DNA from: XYD12-FULL-36-8 sp964613805
Lineage (GTDB): Bacteria > Bacteroidota > Ignavibacteria > Ignavibacteriales > Ignavibacteriaceae
Assembly (NCBI GenBank): GCA_964613805.1
Contig: CAZTJF010000004.1
Location: 62,001 to 126,000 of the forward strand
Reading direction: 5' to 3'
DNA: 64,000 nt
Made by a program: the position numbers and the translations under genes. Every line of letters starts with the position of its first letter. Position 1 is the first letter of the stretch. Under the pieces are notes generated by a model. The model did no database searches. It saw nothing but the letters and a program-made list of their open reading frames with translations, and was not told the DNA's origin. Positions 19,174-27,434 of the stretch are shown here, piece after piece.

Positions 19174-19950
19174 ATGTTGATCAAGTTATTATTGCAAAAG
19201 GTTGGAGCTTCTACAATAAGGTTTTTTGAAGAAATTGGACAAGTCTCAAAATTATTCTTGGGAATAGTGAAAAGTTTCTCATGGATTCCTAAAAGCAAAC
19301 GACTGATTTTATTTCAAATGGAACACATCGGAGTAAATTCTCTTCCCCTTGTAATAATCATTGCAGTTTTCACCGGAGCAGTTGCTGCATGGCAAGCAGC
19401 TTATCAGCTAAAGGGTATTGCGCCTCTTTCATTCTTAGGTGCAGCAACAAGTAGAGCAATTATTACAGAACTTGGTCCGGTACTAACAGGAATTGTTATT
19501 GCAGGAAGAGTTGGTGCCTCAATTGCGGCTGAACTTGGTACAATGAAAGTTACCGAGCAAATAGATGCTCTGGAAACTATGGCGATTAATCCAGTTCGCT
19601 ATCTTGCAATGCCACGATTTCTTGCTGCAATTTTAATGATGCCCCTGCTTGTAATTTTTGCAAATGTTATTGCAGTAATGGGAGCATATATTGTCTCCAA
19701 TTATTTTCTTGGAGTTTCATTTGCGGTATTCTTTAAATCTGTCCGAAGATTTTTCGAGATTTCTGATTTACTTTCCGGTTTATTGAAAACGATATTTTTT
19801 GGTGGGGTTACTTCATTGCTTGGCTGCCATATTGGTTTCAGAACAGAAGGTGGCGCTGAAGGTGTCGGGCTTTCGACTATTCGTTCCTTTGTTTTGTCTG
19901 CTGCCTTAATATTAATTTTGGATTACGTTCTTTGGATGTTTCTATTCTAG
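19174..19950 (+). CDS. mlaE: MlaE-family ABC transporter permease
   Basis: A 258-residue integral membrane protein of the MlaE/TTG-type permease family, which moves phospholipids between inner and outer membranes in Gram-negative bacteria. It shows the N-terminal amphipathic part and then five or six membrane segments. The conserved family core is plain: ITELGPVLTGIVIAGRVGAS, then ELGTMKVTEQIDALETM and PRFLA. Normally the ATPase (mlaF) and MCE protein (mlaD) lie directly downstream, but neither is in this window. It starts 150 bp from the divergent pckG gene. I am confident of the family, less so of the exact substrate. Confidence 0.9.
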   Translation: MLIKLLLQKVGASTIRFFEEIGQVSKLFLGIVKSFSWIPKSKRLILFQMEHIGVNSLPLVIIIAVFTGAVAAWQAAYQLKGIAPLSFLGAATSRAIITELGPVLTGIVIAGRVGASIAAELGTMKVTEQIDALETMAINPVRYLAMPRFLAAILMMPLLVIFANVIAVMGAYIVSNYFLGVSFAVFFKSVRRFFEISDLLSGLLKTIFFGGVTSLLGCHIGFRTEGGAEGVGLSTIRSFVLSAALILILDYVLWMFLF

Positions 19951-20001
19951 ATGTTAGGTATTTTCTTTTGCACTAAAATTTTTTATTTCATTCTTAAGCT
20001 G

Positions 20002-20126
20002 AAATGACGTCTCATTTTTAGAATATTGGACAAAAAAAAGCGGAAAAATAAGCTCTTCGTTAAGTACTCAGTTCAATTAGCTTAATGGGAATTACAGAAA
20101 GTCATTACTTAACTGTTCCCAATATT
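20002..20126 (+). other. Nested inverted repeats after mlaE
   Basis: A weak hairpin (AAATGA, CGTC, TCATTT, then TTA at 20002-20019) may end mlaE transcription. Just after it lie two nested inverted repeats: outer arms AATATTGG (20022-20029) and CCAATATT (20119-20126); inner arms GTTAAGTA (20059-20066) and TACTTAAC (20106-20113). The second arms are only 5 bases apart, the first arms about 30. This could be a structured RNA end or chance in AT-rich DNA. With the promoter and RNA candidate that follow, it fills the 367-base gap before ilvE. Confidence 0.3.
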
Positions 20127-20140
20127 TTATTAAAATGTAA

Positions 20141-20171
20141 TTGCTTAAATAAATAAAATGTATTATATTTG
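20141..20171 (+). promoter_or_regulatory. Bacteroidota-type housekeeping promoter
   Basis: TTG at 20141-20143, a 20-nt spacer, then TATATTTG at 20164-20171. This fits the known Bacteroidota sigma-factor consensus (TTG, 19-21 nt, TAnnTTTG) exactly. The 12-mer GTATTATATTTG ending here recurs identically upstream of purL. Transcription would start near 20177, just before the hairpins. Confidence 0.65.
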
Positions 20172-20177
20172 AAAAGC

Positions 20178-20252
20178 GATTCATTAAGTTCTACCCCCCC
20201 TTAATGAGTCTTCCCCATGCCCGGTAGCCCTCCACCGGGCACTTTTATTTTA
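20178..20252 (+). ncRNA. Candidate small RNA or ilvE leader with two C-rich hairpin loops
   Basis: About 75 nt starting a few bases after a consensus promoter. Hairpin 1: CATTAAG (20182-20188) and CTTAATG (20200-20206) around the loop TTCTACCCCCC. A single-stranded linker contains CTTCCCC. Hairpin 2: GCCCGGT (20219-20225) and ACCGGGC (20234-20240) around the loop AGCCCTCC, followed by ACTTTTATTTTA, which looks like an intrinsic terminator. The exposed C-rich segments, including CCTCC, could pair with GGAGG ribosome binding sites, as C-rich loops do in some known small RNAs. An alternative is an attenuating leader of ilvE, whose ATG lies 66 nt downstream. I do not recognise the family. Confidence 0.55.
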
Positions 20253-20317
20253 AATTTTGGATATTTTTCAGTAAATATCGGTTGTTGATTCTAACCAAAA
20301 ATCTTTTGAGGTACCCA

Positions 20318-21406
20318 ATGGATAAAATATCATATCAGCTTAAGGAGAGAAAAGAAAAACCGATTCTTCCAACAAATTTGGGCTTTGGACAAATATTTTC
20401 GGATCATGTTTTTGAAATGGATTATAGTGACAAGCGGGGTTGGCATAATCCTTCGATAAAACCGTTAGAAAACTTATCACATCATCCTGCAACAATGTTT
20501 ATTCACTATGGTCAAGCAGTTTTTGAAGGATTAAAAGCCTTTAAAACTAAAGATGAAGATGTTGTTATTTTTAGACCAGAACGACATCTTCAAAGATTAA
20601 ATAATTCTTCTAGGAGATTATGCATTCCTGAAATTGAAGTTGAATTTGTTTTATCTGCATTAAAGGAATTGGTTTGGATTGATAAAGATTGGATTCCCAC
20701 AAAGAAAGGGGAATCATTATATATTCGACCATTTGTTTATGGAGCAGATCCGGTTTTAGGAGTTAAACCCGCATCCACATATAAACTTATTATTCTGTTA
20801 TCTCCAGTTGGAGCTTATTATCCCGAAGGATTTAAACCTTTAAAAATATTAGCAACTGATGAGTATGTTCGCGCTGTGAGAAAAGGTATTGGTGAGTGTA
20901 AAACCCCTGGAAATTATGCTGCCAGTTTATATGCTAGTGAATTTGCAAGACGTCAGGGTTTCACTCAAGTACTTTGGATGGATGGTGTTGAGCAAAAGTA
21001 CATCGAGGAAGTTGGAACAATGAACATCTTCATAAGATTTAAAAACGAAGTTGCTACTCCCAAATTAACAGGTGGGATTTTACCTGGAATCACTCGCGAG
21101 TCAGTCATTCAAATTCTCAAAGATTGGGAAATGAAAGTAATCGAAAGATTAATTCCAATGGATGAGGTTATAGCTGAATATAAAAAGGGAAATGTTCTTG
21201 GTGTTTTCGGTACGGGAACAGCTGCAATAATTTCCGAAGTTGGCTTGTTGAAATACAAACATTTGGAGATGACTTTTAAAAGTAATCAGTCGAATGACTT
21301 GGCACTTCAACTTTTTGATAAATTAACCTCCATTCATTATGGAATTTCTGAGGATAAATATAATTGGCTTACCCATGTAACTGGAAAAGAAGTTGAAGTT
21401 TCATAA
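20318..21406 (+). CDS. ilvE: Branched-chain amino acid aminotransferase
   Basis: A 362-residue PLP enzyme of fold class IV, exchanging amino groups between 2-oxoglutarate/glutamate and the branched-chain amino and keto acids. The size and the motif order match the eukaryote-like (BCAT type) branch: FEGLKAFKT near the N-terminus, the lysine region ECKTPGNYAASLYASEFARR with the probable Schiff-base Lys, then EVGTMNIF and LPGITRESV. I chose the ATG at 20318, which has a GAGG site and begins at the conserved MDKISYQ; an upstream in-frame ATG would add 12 unsupported residues. The alkaline phosphatase gene overlaps its 3' end by 14 bases. Confidence 0.95.
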   Translation: MDKISYQLKERKEKPILPTNLGFGQIFSDHVFEMDYSDKRGWHNPSIKPLENLSHHPATMFIHYGQAVFEGLKAFKTKDEDVVIFRPERHLQRLNNSSRRLCIPEIEVEFVLSALKELVWIDKDWIPTKKGESLYIRPFVYGADPVLGVKPASTYKLIILLSPVGAYYPEGFKPLKILATDEYVRAVRKGIGECKTPGNYAASLYASEFARRQGFTQVLWMDGVEQKYIEEVGTMNIFIRFKNEVATPKLTGGILPGITRESVIQILKDWEMKVIERLIPMDEVIAEYKKGNVLGVFGTGTAAIISEVGLLKYKHLEMTFKSNQSNDLALQLFDKLTSIHYGISEDKYNWLTHVTGKEVEVS

Positions 21407-22472
21407 AATTTTTGCGTTGTTACTATTTTTAAGTTCAGGGATTTCATTTCCTCAAAACACGCATAGACCCCAAAACATTATCATTCTTATTGGTGATGGA
21501 ATGGGTGTTGGTTACGTCAGTACTGCGGTTCTTACAATTCCGAACAATCCTTTTCAAGAATTCAGTTCTGTCGGATTTTCAATTACCAAAGCCGCTAATA
21601 AGTTGATAACTGACTCTGCCCCCGGAGCTTCTGCCATTTCCACAGGTTACCGTATAAATTATTTATCTATAGCTGTTGATACAAGCAGTTATCCTATTCA
21701 AACTATTTTTGATGAAGCAGAGAAACTTGGTCTTTCAACAGGAATGGTAGTAACAAGTTCAATCACTGATGCAACCCCAGCAGCATTTGTTGCACATGTT
21801 AGTAACAGAAAAGAAGAAACAGAAATAGCTAAGCAATTTTTGAAAAAGAGGATTGAAGTTGTGATTGGCGGTGGGGAAGCATATTTCTCTGATTCGATTT
21901 TAATTGATTCGATGAGAAACGGTTTAGATATTTTGAAAGAAGATGGATATGAAATTTTCACAGATTTTGAAAATCTTAAGAGTAATCCACCGTCCTCCAA
22001 TTTTTATGCACTTCTTGGGAAAAAGCACTTACCTAAAACAAGTGAAAGAGAATATTCTTTAACCGACCTCACCGAAATTGCTCTATCCCATTTATCAAAA
22101 AATGAGAGTGGTTTTGTGTTGATGGTTGAGGGTTCACAAATTGACTGGGGAGGACATAAAAACGACCAAGAATATATTCTATCTGAACTCACAGATTTCT
22201 GCGGGGCAATTACCACTGCCTTAAATTTTGCGAAGAATAATAATACATTAGTTTTAGTTACAGCAGATCACGAAACCGGAGGTATGTCTATAACTGATGG
22301 TAAAATGGATGGTTCTGAACTAAAAATGAAATTCAATTCGACTGGTCATACTGCTGAATTAGTCGGAGTTTTTGCCAAAGGTCCTGGTGAGGAATTATTT
22401 CGTGGTGTATATGACAACTATATGATTGGTAGAAATTTATTTCATCTTCTCAATCCCGATTACAAATTCTGA
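21393..22472 (+). CDS. Alkaline phosphatase
   Basis: A 359-residue exported metalloenzyme that hydrolyses phosphate monoesters. A signal peptide (KIFALLLFLSSGISF) is followed by the metal-binding NIIILIGDGMGVGY, the nucleophile region TDSAPGASAISTG with the active Ser, and the C-terminal metal ligands in TADHETGG and TGHTAE. The length is at the short end for the family. Translation must start at TTG (21393), inside the end of ilvE, because the next in-frame Met would remove the whole export signal. This makes coupling to ilvE translation likely. The physiological link with ilvE is unclear. Confidence 0.9.
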   Translation: MKFHKIFALLLFLSSGISFPQNTHRPQNIIILIGDGMGVGYVSTAVLTIPNNPFQEFSSVGFSITKAANKLITDSAPGASAISTGYRINYLSIAVDTSSYPIQTIFDEAEKLGLSTGMVVTSSITDATPAAFVAHVSNRKEETEIAKQFLKKRIEVVIGGGEAYFSDSILIDSMRNGLDILKEDGYEIFTDFENLKSNPPSSNFYALLGKKHLPKTSEREYSLTDLTEIALSHLSKNESGFVLMVEGSQIDWGGHKNDQEYILSELTDFCGAITTALNFAKNNNTLVLVTADHETGGMSITDGKMDGSELKMKFNSTGHTAELVGVFAKGPGEELFRGVYDNYMIGRNLFHLLNPDYKF

Positions 22473-22517
22473 ATTACTGAATTTCCGCTATCTTTTTTTA
22501 CTTTTCAAAAAAATATC

Positions 22518-22567
22518 TTGACAAGTGTACTTATGTTCACTATATTTGTAGTGAACAATTGAACACA
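22518..22567 (+). promoter_or_regulatory. lexA promoter overlapped by LexA operators
   Basis: TTGACA (22518-22523) lies 17 bases before TATATT (22541-22546); the same DNA reads as TTG, 20 nt, TATATTTG. The spacer holds AGTGTAC, TTAT, GTTCACT (22524-22541), a dyad with one mismatch that resembles the GAAC-N4-GTTC type of SOS box. A second, weaker half repeat, AGTGAAC, AATT, GAACACA (22550-22567), begins 26 bp later. The arms GTTCACTA and TAGTGAAC (22535-22556) are also a perfect inverted pair flanking the -7 element. Self-repression by LexA is the obvious reading. Confidence 0.75.
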
Positions 22568-22570
22568 TAT

Positions 22571-23218
22571 ATGAAAAACATACTTACTGATCGTCAAAAG
22601 GACATTTTGAACTTCATCGAAGAGTATCGAGGCGAGAATGGTTATCCGCCAACGCTAAGAGAAATTGGGAAAAGGTTTGAAATTTCATCTACATTTGGAG
22701 TTAAACGACACTTAGAAGCGTTGGTTAAAAAGGGTTATATAGCCGTAGAAAGCAATGCAAGCCGGGGAATCTCATTTCTCAGGAATGAATTTGAGCCAAC
22801 GGTTAATTCAAGTTTACGTTCCGAGAATCACTTTAGTAAAATCCCAATTGTAGGACGTGTCGCTGCCGGCACTCCAATACTTGCAATTGAGAATATTGAA
22901 GGGAGTTTAGTTGTCGATCCATCTTTCCTCAAGAAATCCGAAAATTATTTTGCTCTAAAAGTTAGAGGGGATAGTATGATTGAAGCCGGTATCTTTGATG
23001 GAGATTTTGTTATAGTATCATCGAGAAAAGAAGCATTTAATGGTGAAATTATTGTTGCAATGGTTGACGGTGAGGTTACTGTTAAAATATATGAAAAGAA
23101 ATTTGGTCAAGTAAACTTAATTCCGCGCAACATAAATTATCAGCCAATTCCAGTAGATAGTAATTCTGATTTTTCCATCCTTGGAAAAGTTTCAGGTGTA
23201 ATTAGATTATTAAATTGA
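22571..23218 (+). CDS. lexA: LexA repressor
   Basis: A 215-residue SOS repressor. The N-terminal winged helix (TDRQKDILNFIEEYRGENGY, then PTLREIGKRFEIS) binds operators. The C-terminal S24 peptidase domain has the Ala-Gly self-cleavage site in GRVAAGTP, catalytic Ser in VRGDSMIEAGI and catalytic Lys in DGEVTVKIY. All three elements are intact, so RecA-stimulated self-cleavage is expected. I chose ATG 22571 rather than an in-frame TTG 12 bases upstream, because this is where family homology begins. Two small genes follow in the same direction, 10 and 26 bp apart, and are probably under the same control. Confidence 0.97.
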   Translation: MKNILTDRQKDILNFIEEYRGENGYPPTLREIGKRFEISSTFGVKRHLEALVKKGYIAVESNASRGISFLRNEFEPTVNSSLRSENHFSKIPIVGRVAAGTPILAIENIEGSLVVDPSFLKKSENYFALKVRGDSMIEAGIFDGDFVIVSSRKEAFNGEIIVAMVDGEVTVKIYEKKFGQVNLIPRNINYQPIPVDSNSDFSILGKVSGVIRLLN

Positions 23219-23228
23219 AAGAAATAAA

Positions 23229-23468
23229 ATGAAAACAAAAATATTTGCTGACGCAATAAGTAAACGAAATCAAATTAAATTTTTATATGGTTTTGATGAA
23301 GTGGTGCTTGAGCCATATTATATTACCAAAGATAAGTCGGGTAAAAAAGTTATTTACGGCAGAGTTACAAACTCCAGTGAAGTAAAAAAATTTGAATACA
23401 GCTTAATTGCAAACATTAAAGTTTTTAATGACAGAAGATTTTCACCAAGAATTAGTATGGTTTCTTAA
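23229..23468 (+). CDS. Small WYL-domain-like protein
   Basis: A 79-residue protein consisting of little more than a beta-barrel core. The order IKFLYGFDEVVLEPYYIT, then KKVIYGRV, then FEYSLIANIKVF resembles the WYL domain, an SH3-like fold that senses ligands or nucleic acids in regulators of DNA damage and phage defence. There is no helix-turn-helix and no other domain. Standing 10 bp behind lexA, it is probably co-transcribed and SOS-induced. The WYL assignment is from pattern memory and moderate only; it may simply be an uncharacterised small barrel. Confidence 0.5.
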   Translation: MKTKIFADAISKRNQIKFLYGFDEVVLEPYYITKDKSGKKVIYGRVTNSSEVKKFEYSLIANIKVFNDRRFSPRISMVS

Positions 23469-23494
23469 TTGTTTTTAAACAATCGAGGTATAAA

Positions 23495-23929
23495 ATGACT
23501 GAAATATTAAGAAGAAAGAATGTCGATTTGTTAGTCGAAGAATTTTGGAGAAAAGGTTACTTAACCTTAAGCAGAAAATTTGGAACGTATCTTCCCGAAC
23601 CAACCTCTGTTGGAGGTTTTGAGGTGGATATTGTTGCCAGGCAGAAAAATAAATTTGCCATTGGCTTAACTTTAAACGATGAGGATTTGAAAAATCAAGC
23701 TGCTCTATTAAATAAGATTAAATATTTAGCTACACGGCAAACTCGTCATGGTAATGTTCCCGTCATGCTTTTCATCGGAGTTAAAGACGAAAACTTCAAA
23801 ACATTAAAATTACTGGTTGACCAGCTTGAAGAAGACGTTAGAAAAAATATAAAACTGATTCTGATTACAGAACATAGAACAGTAATTAGGAAAAGACATG
23901 AAGAAAAATCTATTCCGCTCTTTTCTTAA
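23495..23929 (+). CDS. Hypothetical protein, possible nuclease-like fold
   Basis: A 144-residue protein not recognised. The order helix (LLVEEFWRKGYLTLSRKFG), strands (GGFEVDIVAR, KFAIGLTLN), helix and strand (VPVMLFIGV) resembles the PD-(D/E)XK nuclease core. The Asp in FEVDIVA fits the first catalytic acid, but the usual ExK on the next strand is replaced by GLTLN, so if it belongs there it may be inactive or divergent. A second Rossmann-like half (KLILITEHRTV) ends it. It is third in line after lexA and the WYL-like gene, which suggests a DNA-damage-related role. Confidence 0.45.
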   Translation: MTEILRRKNVDLLVEEFWRKGYLTLSRKFGTYLPEPTSVGGFEVDIVARQKNKFAIGLTLNDEDLKNQAALLNKIKYLATRQTRHGNVPVMLFIGVKDENFKTLKLLVDQLEEDVRKNIKLILITEHRTVIRKRHEEKSIPLFS

Positions 23930-24116
23930 GCATATAATTTGTTGGGGAGTAGATTGCGCTTCTCAAAACATATAGCTTTTTCCCTTTCATTATAAAATCT
24001 GCATTTATTATCTTTCATGTCGCAAACTGCTGTTTTGTGAACATTTACAATTGATTGTAAGTCTTAACAACAGATAAGCAGCTTCATGCTTAAATTATTT
24101 CAAAGAAGGAGAATAT

Positions 24117-24896
24117 TTGAAAAGTTCTCGCAGCTCATCCGATGAGAGTATCCAGGCAGAACTTAAAAAGTCCGGCGAGATTCCAAAACATATTGCAATC
24201 ATTATGGATGGAAATGGACGATGGGCAAAGAAAAGAGGATTACCACGCGCCGCCGGTCATACGCGGGGAGTTGAATCCGTTAGGGATATTGTTAAAGCAT
24301 GCTCTAAATTAGGTGTAAGTTATTTAACATTGTATACTTTCTCGACTGAAAATTGGCGAAGACCAAGAGAAGAAGTTTCTATGCTTATGCGTCTTCTCCT
24401 AAAAAGTTTGAGGGATGAAACCGATGAGCTTAATCAGAATGATATTAAGATAACAATGATTGGTGAGCTTCATTCGCTGCCGGAAGAAGTTCAAAAAGAA
24501 CTTGAAGATGCACGGGATAAAACCAAGGACAACAAGAAAATGGTTCTTAATTTGGCATTGAGTTACAGCGGGAGAGTTGAGATTTTAACCGCTATTAGAA
24601 AAATTGCCGACTCTGTCGCAAATAATAAATTAAAACCAGAATGTATAGACGAAACTATTATATCAGACCATCTTATGACTAAGGATATGCCAGACCCTGA
24701 TTTGGTTATTAGAACAAGCGGTGAATTTAGAGTGAGTAATTTCCTTTTATGGCAGATTGCCTATTCGGAGTTTTATATTTCAGATGTACTTTGGCCGGAC
24801 TTCCGAAGAAACAATTTATATGATGCTATCAGAAGTTTTCAAAAAAGGGAACGAAGATTTGGCAAAGTCAGCGAACAAATAAAGAAAAAGGTGTAA
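24117..24896 (+). CDS. uppS: Isoprenyl transferase (undecaprenyl diphosphate synthase)
   Basis: A 259-residue cytoplasmic enzyme adding isopentenyl units in cis to farnesyl diphosphate, giving the C55 lipid carrier for cell wall and O-antigen. Family motifs are intact: HIAIIMDGNGRWAKKRGLPR with the catalytic Asp, AGHTRGVESV, YTFSTENWRRP, and the C-terminal DLVIRTSGEFRVSNFLLWQ. The start is TTG at 24117, preceded by AAGGAGAATA at good spacing; no ATG lies between it and the conserved region except within the active site. It opens an envelope operon, with bamA only 4 bp behind. Confidence 0.96.
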   Translation: MKSSRSSSDESIQAELKKSGEIPKHIAIIMDGNGRWAKKRGLPRAAGHTRGVESVRDIVKACSKLGVSYLTLYTFSTENWRRPREEVSMLMRLLLKSLRDETDELNQNDIKITMIGELHSLPEEVQKELEDARDKTKDNKKMVLNLALSYSGRVEILTAIRKIADSVANNKLKPECIDETIISDHLMTKDMPDPDLVIRTSGEFRVSNFLLWQIAYSEFYISDVLWPDFRRNNLYDAIRSFQKRERRFGKVSEQIKKKV

Positions 24897-24900
24897 CCTA

Positions 24901-27402
24901 ATGTACATGCCCTCTCGATTAAAGCAAGCTCGACATCATTTGATATTAATTGTATTTATTTTCGCTTCTTTATTATCAGCTCAAACAGTTACAAAGAGTT
25001 ATAAAATACTTGGGATTTCTGTGATAGGCAATAAATCTGCGGATGCTTCAATAATTATTGCAAACAGCGGTTTAAAAATTGGTGATGAAATTCAAATTCC
25101 GGGTGATAAAACTTTAAATGCTATAAAACAATTATGGTCTCTAAATATTTTTTCAGATGTTCAGATTATAAATGACAAGCAAATTGGTGATGGAGTTTTT
25201 CTTGTAATCAAAGTTGACGAATACCCGAGAATTGAAAAAATTGTTTTCGAGGGTAATGACGAAATAAGCACTGATGATTTGGAAAAAAAGGTGAGTTTCA
25301 TTCGCGGACAAATTCTTAAACCACAAGAAATTAGTAAGTTAAAACAACGGGTATTTCAATTATATGAAGAAGAAGGTTTCTTAAACGCTTCCATTATCAC
25401 AAAGTATTTTGAGTATTTTACTGCCGATACTCTGAAAGATGAAATAGTTGTAACATGGCGAAACCAAAAAGATCTTTCTGAAGAATTTAATGTTGAGTAT
25501 TCAAAATCCGATCAAAGCTACTCTAATCTAATAGATAAACTTAAAAATAGAATCTTTGTAAAATTCGAAATTCAGGAAAATGACCAAGTTAAAATTAGGG
25601 AGATTAGATTTTTTGGTAATACGGCTTTTGATGAGGGTGATCTCCGAAGTGAGTTTGATGAAACGAAAGAAGCAAGATGGTGGAAGTTTTGGAGTTCTGC
25701 AAAGTTTGATAAGAAGATGTACGAAAAAGATAAAGAATTGCTTCTCAAATTTTATAAACGTAAAGGTTATCGCGATGCCGAAATTTTAGCCGATTCACTT
25801 ATTTATTATAATGACAAAAAAGATCTAAGAATTCAGATTTATGTTGATGAAGGACCGCAATATAAAGTGCGAAATATTAATTGGGTTGGAAATACAATAT
25901 ACACAGATGAAGTACTTTCTGAGCGATTAGATTTTGCAAAGGGTGATATATTTAATTATGAAAAGTTTGAGCAAAATCTTCGGGGTAATGAAAAACAATC
26001 TGATGTTTATGCCCTTTATTTGGACAACGGCTACCTTACATTCAACCTTAAAGCAACCGAAACAAAAGTCCCTGAAGATTCTATCGACATATTGATTCGA
26101 ATTGAAGAGAGAAATCAATTTAAAGTTGGCAAAGTTGATATTACTGGAAATGATAAAACAAAAGACAAAGTAATTAGGCGGGAATTATACACAGTACCAG
26201 GAGATTATTTTAATAGAGGATTATTGTTCAGAAGCATTCAGCAGCTTGCAAACCTGCAGTATTTTAATGTGGAAAAATTATACGGTCCACAAGGAATTGA
26301 TTACACACTTCCTACTGACAGTTCGGTTGATGTCACATTTAGAGTTGAAGAAAAATCAAGTGATTATCTTAATGCATCAATCGGTTACAGCGGTGCATTT
26401 GGATTCAGCGGTGCAGTCGGGGTTACACTAACTAATTTTTCAATTACGGAACCGTTCTCGTTAGGTGGTGGACAGATATTAAGTTTTAATTGGCAATTTG
26501 GTGTCGGAAGTTTGTATCGTACCTTCACATTAGGGTTTACTGAACCATGGTTGTTCGACACACCGACATTAGTTGGTTTGGAAGTTTTTGACACACGCCA
26601 AGCATACATTTATGATTTGCGTCAATCGGGTGGAACATTAAGAGTTGGCAGAAGGTTAAAATGGCCGGATGACTTTTTCTATGTTCAAGGATTATTTAGA
26701 TATCAGTACAACAATGTTTTAGAAGGACAAAATTTTTACCAAGAGGGAAAAACAAATCAATTTACTGTTGGTGCAACACTGAGCAGAAAAAATATTGATA
26801 ATCCAATATTCCCATCTACAGGATCATCATTTACTTTAGATGGTGAAATTTCGGGTGGTCCATTTTTACCCGGCGATGTAGATTATTATAAAATTAATTT
26901 CAAAGCCGAATGGTATCGAAGATTATTCAATTCAAATAGAATTGCACTCTATACAGTTGCGGATATAGGTTATCTAGATGAATTAACTCTTGGAACAAAA
27001 ATTCAGCCGTTTGAATTTTACTATATGGGAGGTAACGGTTTGATCATTGCGACTGCTCCGCTTCGAGGTTATGATGATCGGACAGTTGGACCTAGAAATG
27101 TTGATGACAGAGTAATTGGCGGGAGGGTTATGTCAAGATATACTGCAGAATTACGATTAGCAGTCACACTCGATCCAATTCCGCTTTACTTGCTCGCCTT
27201 TGCGGAAGCGGGAAATGTTTATGAAAGTATAAAGAAAACAGATCCTTTTGATCTTAGAAGATCGGTTGGATTTGGAGCAAGACTTTTGATAAATCCCATT
27301 GGTTTAATCGGCTTTGATCTTGGCTATGGTTTTGATAGAAAACTTACAGACAATAAAGATCCATCTTGGTTATTTCATTTCCAATTCGGAAGAGGTTTTT
27401 AA
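24901..27402 (+). CDS. bamA: Outer membrane assembly factor BamA (Omp85)
   Basis: An 833-residue outer-membrane protein that inserts other barrels. A signal peptide (LILIVFIFASLLSAQ) precedes five POTRA domains (about 35-450), recognisable by repeated strands such as IEKIVFEGNDEIS, IREIRFFGNTAF and FKVGKVDITGN. The Omp85 barrel follows (about 470-833), with the lid-loop-type segment APLRGYDDRTVGPRN and a terminal Phe in FHFQFGRGF. All parts are present at normal length. It lies between uppS and the Skp-type chaperone genes, the usual order in this lineage. Confidence 0.96.
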   Translation: MYMPSRLKQARHHLILIVFIFASLLSAQTVTKSYKILGISVIGNKSADASIIIANSGLKIGDEIQIPGDKTLNAIKQLWSLNIFSDVQIINDKQIGDGVFLVIKVDEYPRIEKIVFEGNDEISTDDLEKKVSFIRGQILKPQEISKLKQRVFQLYEEEGFLNASIITKYFEYFTADTLKDEIVVTWRNQKDLSEEFNVEYSKSDQSYSNLIDKLKNRIFVKFEIQENDQVKIREIRFFGNTAFDEGDLRSEFDETKEARWWKFWSSAKFDKKMYEKDKELLLKFYKRKGYRDAEILADSLIYYNDKKDLRIQIYVDEGPQYKVRNINWVGNTIYTDEVLSERLDFAKGDIFNYEKFEQNLRGNEKQSDVYALYLDNGYLTFNLKATETKVPEDSIDILIRIEERNQFKVGKVDITGNDKTKDKVIRRELYTVPGDYFNRGLLFRSIQQLANLQYFNVEKLYGPQGIDYTLPTDSSVDVTFRVEEKSSDYLNASIGYSGAFGFSGAVGVTLTNFSITEPFSLGGGQILSFNWQFGVGSLYRTFTLGFTEPWLFDTPTLVGLEVFDTRQAYIYDLRQSGGTLRVGRRLKWPDDFFYVQGLFRYQYNNVLEGQNFYQEGKTNQFTVGATLSRKNIDNPIFPSTGSSFTLDGEISGGPFLPGDVDYYKINFKAEWYRRLFNSNRIALYTVADIGYLDELTLGTKIQPFEFYYMGGNGLIIATAPLRGYDDRTVGPRNVDDRVIGGRVMSRYTAELRLAVTLDPIPLYLLAFAEAGNVYESIKKTDPFDLRRSVGFGARLLINPIGLIGFDLGYGFDRKLTDNKDPSWLFHFQFGRGF

Positions 27403-27434
27403 CTTATTATTAATTAAACATAAAGGTAAACACA

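Noticed and set aside
24893..24918. GTAACC between uppS and bamA as a fourth ECF promoter
   Set aside because: Seventeen bases later the sequence is CGA, not GTC, and the site overlaps the end of uppS.
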